Of a stretch of DNA of 64,000 bases, positions 57,984 to 64,000 are shown in pieces. Below the pieces are notes generated by a model, which saw nothing but the letters and a program-made list of their open reading frames with translations, was not told the origin of the DNA and did no database searches. Each line of letters opens with the position of its first letter. The stretch's first letter is position 1. Origin of the DNA: Arachnopeziza araneosa (taxonomy: Eukaryota; Ascomycota; Leotiomycetes; Helotiales; Arachnopezizaceae); the NCBI GenBank assembly GCA_003988855.1, contig QYAI01000008.1:1-64000 (forward strand), read 5' to 3'. The position numbers and the translations under genes are program-made.

Positions 57984-58703
57984 ATGTGAGAACCTTTGAC
58001 TGAAGCTTCAGGTTATTGTGCTAATTCTACTGGCGAACTAGGGAGGTCTTACTTGGAATTACTGGCAAAGATTTCACCATCATCGCCGCCTCCAAGGCTG
58101 CGATGAGAGGTGCAACCATTCTGAAGGCTTCTGATGACAAAACTCGGGCGTTGAACAAGCATACTCTGATGGCATTCTCTGGAGAAGCTGGGGATACAAG
58201 TATGACGCTCTTCTTAATTGCTCGTTCTATTGCAGCTAATTGTGTCTTTAGTTCAATTCGCCGAATACATTCAAGCCAATGCTCAGCTCTATTCTATGCG
58301 CAATACCACCGAGCTCTCCCCATCTGCTGTTGCGCACTTTGTTCGCGGTGAACTTGCCTCTTCCCTACGCTCTCGAAAGCCCTACAATGTAAATCTCCTC
58401 CTCGGTGGTGTCGATCCTATCACCGACAAGCCTTCATTATATTGGTTGGACTACCTGGCGTCGCTGGCACCTTTACCATATGCTGCTCATGGTTATGCAC
58501 AGTATTACTGCTTGTCGATTCTCGATAAGCATCATCATCCAGATATTGACTATGAGGCCGGATTGAAGATCTTGAGAATGTGCACGGATGAATTGAAAAG
58601 GAGATTACCGATCGATTTCAAGGGAATGTTAGTAAAGGTTATCACAAAAGACGGTATCAAGGAAGTGGATTATGATGATAGCTCGAGGATTGCATGTCCG
58701 TAA
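57984..58703 (+). CDS. pre1: 20S proteasome subunit beta-4 (Pre1/PSMB2 type)
   Basis: Exons are 57984-57985, 58042-58199 and 58252-58703, 203 aa. The first exon contributes only the A and T of the start codon, and the G is supplied after a 56-nt intron, giving MEVLLGITGKDFTIIAASKA. The second intron is 52 nt. The beta-subunit fold is clear: TIIAASKAAMRGATIL, MAFSGEAGDTIQFAEYIQAN, NVNLLLGGVDPITDKPSLYW, YLASLAPLPYAAHGYAQYYC. There is no N-terminal propeptide or catalytic Thr, as expected for the inactive beta-4 subunit. Without the spliced start, the next in-frame Met would lose the first strand, so the split start is well supported. Confidence 0.93.
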
Positions 58704-60093
58704 AGATAAGGATGAGAAGAGAGCCTGATGGGGCAAAAGAGGCCTCAATTAAGGGACGAATGTACTATAGCATGGCATTGGAGAAAGAATGAAAACTCCG
58801 TCTGCTTTACAACCTTATGAGCATCAGTCCTGGCCACTGTAGAGTATGCTTACAATTAGGCAGCCCATCCAGATTCAATTTTCGGAATCGTTCGATAGCA
58901 CAAGAGTATTTCAGTAGGTATATATCGTTGCGTACTAGCCTCTCTGACAATACCATCATTTGCCATGCTTCTAGTCGTATCCTGGCGGTATTTGAGACCA
59001 CTTCTCATTCAAACTGTGTTATTCTTCGACTTAGTCGTCATTACGGTTTCGACAATCCGTTATAGCCTACTACAATCATAGTTTACCTAAATTTGACAAG
59101 CATCTTCACATTCCTTCAACTTCTTTGGAACTCCAAATTAGACTCCTTGGAGATGGCACTCTTACACATAAAATTCTCTCACATCAATAGTAACTTCGCC
59201 TTCCCTAGGATACATTGTGGCCTAGTATTATCTCTGCTGAATCCTGCAAAAGATGTTTACGCAAAATCATTTTTGTAAGGACCAATTAAGTTTTCAGTTC
59301 TGCTTCCCCTTTATAAGTCTCAGCTGGAATGAAATGTTCCAGTTCGCTATTGGCCACAGCTCCAGTCTTTTGACTCAATATAACCCAACCTGAACATCAA
59401 ATAATGTGACTGCTGGGTTTATAAGATGAAGATGTTCCAAAAGTTGTAGGACAAAAAGAACCACCTACTATTTAAAGAATACGCCACCATTTTGAATCTG
59501 CGCCACACTTTCGATATCCCTAGAACCATCTATCGCCCTTACCAAATCATACAGTAGTAAGTTAGCAATCTTGGATACCCTTGTAGTGTCTAGCGTATTA
59601 CATTCTTGGTAGGATCAGGAATTATGCTTCATTCAATTTATCTTTACAAAACTCGCAGGGTATATAGCATCACGTGCGGAGCGTTGGCGGTGTAAATGAT
59701 AAGGCTAAGCGAATTGCAGACCAGGCCAAAAAAAAATTCGCCTTCGAGAAGATTTCTTCTTCCTCAACACTACAACCACATCAACTCCTCTCCTCTTTTC
59801 CTTTGAAAGTAATTTGTTCTTTCTGAGGATTTTCTTAGATTATCTAACGACTGCATCGCGCGTCTGATTTTGCAAAGAGCGAGGAAGCAGCTGCCTTCTT
59901 CCCTCTGTCGTTTCGATCGCGTTTCGGTTCATAGATCTCTTTACCCTTCTTTCTACGCTCACTTGAGATCCGACGGTCTTTATTGAGAGTCAGAAATCAT
60001 ACCCGAAACGACTCCGTGTCTTACAACTAGTCGTTTACACAACGCAATTTACCGAATCTTCGTCTCAGTCGACCTCCTGCTCCATTACCCAAC
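58704..60093. other. Intergenic; promoter and long leader of ded1
   Basis: 1.4 kb without a credible gene; short plus-strand frames near 58817-59278 are not protein-like. From about 59740 the sequence becomes CT-rich (TTCTTCTTCC) and probably represents the ded1 transcription start and 5' untranslated region, about 330 nt long. Confidence 0.5.
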
Positions 60094-63000
60094 ATGGCGG
60101 ATCAACTGAACATGAATGGTCTTAGCCTTGGCGGATCCGATCCTAACCAACCTCGATCATACATCCCCCCTCATATGCGTGGAAAGATGGGAGGCCCTCA
60201 ACCTGGTGGACCTCCAGCTAACGGTAGCCCGCCACCTATGAATGGAGGTATCAATAGTAGTGCCTGGGCCGGACCTGCTGCGTAAGTTGCGACGAAATCG
60301 CATCCCTTTCCCTTCTGATCTACTGCACTGTTTATCTCTCCGTAAGAGCGGATACGAAATCTCAAACCCTCACATTCTAGCAAAGTTGCCGCTGTCAAAT
60401 ATGCTGTGTTTCGTTTCCGTGAGACCGGAAACGAAACGCAGACCTTCACATTCTGGCAGAAGTGTGTTAGTTAAATCTAATACGTTTCGTCTCCGGGCTA
60501 CTGAATTTATTTCCTGTCGTCTCCGGCCTGCCAAATTCACTTGGTTCCGTTTCCGGGCTATCAAGTTGACTACGTTTCGTTTCCGGGCTGTCAAGTTCAC
60601 TATATTTCTTCTCCGTCAGCCCGGAAACGAACGTAGACCTTCACATTTTGATAAGATCTGAACGAAGTCTTACTCTCGCACGCCTTTGCAAAACTGCTGA
60701 ACAAAGACACACTCTTTCAGATTCTTGTATGCTAACAATTTTTAATTAGGGCTGGACCTACTCCCGCTGGTAACTGGGCATCTGCTCCTGACTTTACACC
60801 TCGTACTGGTGGTCCTCCAGCTCAGGCTCGCCCAGCTTGGGATACTTTCGTAGAGCCAAAAGGCTTCAACCGAAATGCATATGGTGTTTCAGCTTCAGGT
60901 GGTGGAAGCGGCGGTGCTGCTGCTCGTGGTGCTGGTGATGGACAATGGCGCGACGGCAAGCACATCGCTGGGCCTGCGAATCAGCGTCTTGAACGTGAGC
61001 TATTCGGCGTGGCAGACGACCCAAGCAAACAGCAAACTGGTATCAACTTCGAGAAGTATGATGATATTCCTGTTGAAGCATCAGGTCACGATGTCCCCGA
61101 ACCAGTTCTCAAGTTCACCAACCCTCCTCTCGATGACCATCTCCTCAAGAATATCGAACTCGCCCACTACAAGGTCCCAACTCCTGTCCAAAAGTACTCA
61201 ATTCCAATCGTTATGGGTGGTCGTGACCTGATGGCTTGCGCTCAAACTGGCTCTGGAAAGACTGGTGGTTTCTTGTTCCCTATCCTCTCTCAAGCCTTTA
61301 TCAATGGTCCTTCTGTCGTACCAGGCGGTGGCGGAGCTGGCAACTTTGGTCGTCAGCGAAAGGCATACCCAACATCATTGATCCTTGCTCCTACCCGTGA
61401 GCTTGTATCACAAATTTACGATGAGTCCCGCAAGTTCGCCTACCGATCTTGGGTTCGTCCATGCGTTGTATATGGTGGTGCTGATATTGGTACTCAACTC
61501 CGCCAAATCGAGCGTATGTAGTCCCTTTCATTCCTTCCCCATCAACTAACCCAACACAACACACCTTCCCTCCGTGAAGTAGCAAGTGCTACAAAAGTTC
61601 CTTCCATCATGGACCGTGATTCATCTTCACCACATCTGGACACATCTCTCCCTGCGCCGGAGAACACTAGAAATCAATTCGATCCTGGCCGTAAGGGATT
61701 CTCTGATCTCGACCACAACCTCCTGCGTCAAGCTTCTCCTGCTGCAACTTCAATTGCTCTGAATCTGCTATCCCCTGGTCCTGGAGCGAGCAGCAAATCA
61801 CCTCACAGTGCTTGGTTAGCATTTGCCTATTTCTAAATCACTTATATTACTAACATTGGACAGGAGGAGACCGCCTCTGGTCCTTCACTGGCAATGGACG
61901 CCGTCCGAGGATCCAAGGGCAAGGTCAAGGCACCCAACGCGTTGACCAGCTGGTTGATGAAGGGCAACAAGCCGTCGAAGAACGATGCAAGCACATCCTC
62001 TGAGACCAGTGCGAGCAAGTCGAAGAAGAGAAACATTGACGCCTTCTTGGAGTCTCCTTCAACCGTCACCGCCAAGAAGTCTCTCAAGAGTTTGGACGCC
62101 GTCCGACCGTCGACCACAAGCCGAGAACCACTGTCCACTATTGCCGCTAACAATGCCGTCAAGAACATGACCGCTCGTCGAAACTCTACACCAATCGACA
62201 AGGTAAAGAAGCCCTTGATGACCATGGTGAACAAGGTAAGCTCCCGTTCTGCCCAAATCGGGGCTCCCGATTTGATTGATTTCACAATCACTTACATCTG
62301 TACTAGGAGACGGTTCCAAAAGTACTTTCAGAGCCGCCTGCACCATCCAAGAAGACGACCATTGTCAATAAGTCACTGGGCTTGACCGCTGTTTCTGAAT
62401 CTTCGTCAACTGACAAGGCTTCTCCGAAGAGTTCGACCGCCAACGAAGACCTGACCGTCGACGAAGAATCAACCACCCCGGCGACGACAGTCTTGATTGC
62501 CAGCGAAGAATTGACCTTCCTAGCCAAGCTGATGAGCTTCAATGACATCTCAGTCTTGATTCAATGGCTTGCCTGGATCTGCCTGTCTCTTACCAGTCGT
62601 GCTCTCAAGAATCTCGAGCACGAAATTGCCTTTCCTACGCAGAGCGCAATGGAGAATCTCATGCAGCGAATCCCATTTCAGTTTGCTCCCGGCCTGCTGC
62701 AGACACTTCAGTCTCCTATTCTTCCCACGATCCTCTACTTCAAAACTCTTTCGCTACAGCTCGAGAAGCTCTGGGCCATCTACCTCTTGGTGCTTGAGCA
62801 TGAAGATCCAGCTCGTCACCCTCGCATCTACATTGGCAGTGGCACTGAGGCCACATACGGCATCCGGAAAAGAATGTCCCAGTATGACAAAAGAATACAA
62901 ACCGGGGCTGCCAATTCTGCCATTCCTCACTATGTTGAGACGTCCCTGCAGGAAGGCTATAACATCACCCATAAAGGCCTACTGTGCTGCGCCGCTTTAC

Positions 63001-64000
63001 CAATGGCTTCGGATGAATTTCAGCTTCGCTCCTTCCTCATACTTGAGTGTGTCTTCGGTCTCTGCTTTTGGGCTATGAAGAGTCGTACAAAGGACTATTT
63101 TATGCCTGCGCTCTGTCCCTGGCCTCGCGAGAGCTTTACCTATGATGGCTGCTGTAATCATTTCTCGATAAACGAACAAATCAGAGCTCACCACAATGAT
63201 GCGACACCCGAGGAGATCAACCGTCTTGCTGCCGAGAGAAATGCTGCCTCCGTTGCCAGACGCGAAGCCAACAGAGTACCAGGCGCCAAAGCTCTCACAA
63301 CAAAGGCCTGCGCAGAGAAGCACTTAGAAGAACAAAACTTCAAGTGCGATGTCTGCATTCAAACCTTTGAGTGCGACGCGAAGCTATCAACTCACCTGCT
63401 GACACCTCTACACCTCAAAAAGGTCCAAGAGAAGGCCACTGGCGTCCGAAAAGTCCTCAAAGGCTCAGGTGGTTCTCAAAGAGCTGTGGCGAACAAGACG
63501 TATTGGTGCGAACCCTGCCAACATGCTGCTTGTTCTGCCAGCAGGCTTGAAACCCATCTCAACGGAAAACCACACGCCAAGAAGCTCAGAGTATTAGCGG
63601 CGGCGGCGACGGCGAGCTCTTAAGCTCGTCTTAGTCGTCAACACTGGAACATTTTGGACGCTGTCCGAACATCGATATCACGGCTTATGATGCAGCTTCA
63701 TCATCAGCTCGAACTATCTCAGCACTACTGGACTCTTTCTTTCTGTCACAGCACCATTATCACGTTTCAAACAGCTTCAGTTCATTGACTAATTATTCAT
63801 TATAGGAGGTTGCGATCTTCTCGTTGCTACCCCGGGTCGTTTGGTGGATCTGATCGAGCGTGGCCGTATCTCTCTATGCAACATCAAGTATTTGGTTCTC
63901 GATGAGGCTGATCGTATGTTGGACATGGGTTTCGAGCCTCAAATCCGTCGTATTGTCGAGCAAGAAGACATGCCCGGTGTCCAAGACCGTCAAACTCTCA
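60094..64000 (+). CDS. ded1: ATP-dependent DEAD-box RNA helicase Ded1 (5' part; runs off the window)
   Basis: Exons in the window are 60094-60281, 60750-61513 and 63806 to the edge; introns are 468 nt and 2292 nt. The N-terminal motif RSYIPPHMRGK and Gly-rich low-complexity region are Ded1 hallmarks. Helicase motifs: the Q motif region HYKVPTPVQKYSIP, AQTGSGKT (I), PTRELV (Ia), GG, then across the large intron TPGR (Ib) and DEAD (II, in VLDEADRMLDMGFEP). The rest (SAT, motifs IV-VI) lies beyond 64000. Ded1 unwinds structured 5' leaders during translation initiation and is essential in yeast. The large intron sits between motifs Ia and Ib and hosts another gene; the intron ends keep the phase exactly (Arg codon split C|GA). 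Confidence 0.95.
60336..60660 (+). repeat. 30-nt tandem repeat and hairpin array inside ded1 intron 1
   Basis: Four consecutive units with an exact 30-nt period (60481-60600) share CGTTTCCGGGCT or close variants. They are flanked by three copies of a longer, roughly 45-nt unit (about 60336-60385, 60413-60463, 60608-60655) sharing GACCTTCACATT. AGCCCGGAAACG at 60618-60629 is the perfect reverse complement of CGTTTCCGGGCT at both 60548-60559 and 60578-60589, so two alternative 12-bp stems are possible. A third stem pairs 60412-60418 with 60427-60433. The array is fully intronic (60282-60749). Confidence 0.85.
61609..61836 (+). other. Possible upstream exon of the nested gene
   Basis: An ATG (context ATCATGG) opens a 75-codon frame, MDRDSSSPHLDTSLPAPENT onward, Ser/Pro-rich. 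Donor-like GTTAGC (about 61824), a TACTAAC branch (about 61850) and a GACAG acceptor (ending 61863) suggest splicing to the frame that contains ATG 61894. The phases do not match for this donor, so either another start or donor is used or this part is decayed. The frame is also open backwards to the internal acceptor at 61579/61582 and in phase with the preceding ded1 exon. Confidence 0.3.
61894..63623 (+). CDS. Nested GIY-YIG nuclease-like protein with two U1-type zinc fingers
   Basis: Exons are 61894-62235 and 62307-63623 (71-nt intron, GTAAGC donor, ACTAG acceptor), 552 aa and no internal stop. Residues 1-160 are Lys/Ser/Thr-rich with basic patches (SKSKKRN), likely nuclear. A helical segment follows, then a GIY-YIG-like core at about 270-365: WAIYLLVLE (GIY position, Ala for Gly), RIYIGSGTEATYGIRKRMSQ (YIG strand and catalytic-type Arg), HYVETSLQEGYNITHKGLLC, and FLILECVFGLCFW (catalytic-type Glu). 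Next is a helical linker (EEINRLAAERNAASVARREA) and two zinc fingers, each C-x2-C-x12-H-x5-H, at about 461-483 (CDVC...HLLTPLH) and 515-537 (CEPC...HLNGKPH). GIY-YIG enzymes with DNA-binding fingers cut specific sites and drive homing. The true start and the nuclease activity are inference. Confidence 0.75.

Larger units (their letters stand above)
61514..63805 (+). mobile_element. 2.3-kb spliceosomal ded1 intron carrying an endonuclease-like gene
   Basis: Donor GTATGT at 61514, branch GACTAAT at about 63787-63793, acceptor TATAG ending 63805; removing it joins QIE to RGCDLLVATPGR in frame. Other introns in this window are mostly 44-150 nt, so this one is about 30-fold longer than usual. The excess is accounted for by a nested sense-strand gene (61894-63623) and its flanks. 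The first 66-69 nt by themselves look like a whole small intron (CTAAC branch at 61546-61550, tandem acceptors AAG/TAG at 61579 and 61582). No terminal inverted repeats, transposase or group I/II intron core were seen. Mobility is inferred from the endonuclease-like content and from the location in a highly conserved gene. Confidence 0.7.

Noticed and set aside
61842..62548. Minus-strand frames of 80-149 codons opposite the nested gene
   Set aside because: Antisense shadows of the Lys/Ser-rich N-terminus of the nested protein.
61894..63623. Nested gene as a group I or group II intron endonuclease
   Set aside because: The flanks lack any group I or II core that I can see, while spliceosomal donor, branch and acceptor are all canonical; the host element is therefore treated as a spliceosomal intron.
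61514..63805. Insertion by an ordinary DNA transposon or retrotransposon
   Set aside because: No terminal inverted repeats, target-site duplication, transposase, integrase or reverse transcriptase motifs were found near the ends.

Overview
This window is nuclear DNA of a filamentous ascomycete (Pezizomycotina; the gene content fits Leotiomycetes/Helotiales best, but that placement is inference). The evidence is many short introns of about 44-95 nt with GTATGT/GTAAGT donors and CTAAC/CTRAT branch sites, divergently and convergently packed genes, fungal gene families (Rif1, Utp13, Rrp9, Sad1, Pre1, Ded1, LYC1-type acetyltransferase, RhoGAP), and secreted plant- or cell-wall-active enzymes. I reassembled exons by hand from splice signals and reading-frame continuity. 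Products are family-level calls from motifs I can see; no database search was possible.

Layout. 1-5.9 kb: a GC-rich non-coding stretch, a fungal conserved protein of unknown function (1807-2725, +), microsatellites, and a second conserved protein of unknown function on the minus strand (3744-4657). 5.9-13.1 kb: an alpha/beta hydrolase, a leaderless GH64-type protein, a small membrane protein and a repeat-containing hydrophilic orphan. 14.4-18.8 kb: a secretory cyclophilin with two possible C-termini, a broken transcription-factor remnant and a frameshifted short-chain dehydrogenase. 19.1-31.5 kb: membrane dipeptidase, F-BAR/DEP/RhoGAP protein, LYC1-like acetyltransferase, GH13 alpha-glucosidase, and a secreted pepsin-like protease with a Ser/Thr-rich tail. 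32.3-44.9 kb (all minus strand): glucose-6-phosphate 1-epimerase-like protein, Rif1 (over 2000 aa), a secreted SGNH hydrolase and a secreted GH78 alpha-L-rhamnosidase. 45.6-64 kb: Utp13, a multi-pass membrane protein, an MFS sugar transporter, Sad1, Rrp9, proteasome beta-4 (Pre1), and the 5' part of ded1, which runs off the right edge.

The most notable feature is at the right end. The ded1 helicase gene is split, between the PTRELV and TPGR motifs, by a 2292-nt intron (61514-63805). It has a canonical GTATGT donor, a GACTAAT branch site and a TATAG acceptor, and it restores the ded1 frame exactly. Nested in it, on the same strand and itself interrupted by a small intron, is an intact gene for a protein with a GIY-YIG nuclease-like core (AIY ... 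YIG ... Arg ... Glu) followed by two U1-type C2H2 zinc fingers. This looks like a homing-endonuclease-type selfish gene sheltering in a spliceosomal intron of an essential, highly conserved nuclear gene. The first 66-69 nt of the intron also form a complete small intron that would fuse the helicase N-terminus in frame to the start of the nested element. The other ded1 intron (468 nt) carries a 30-nt tandem repeat array with mutually exclusive perfect hairpins.
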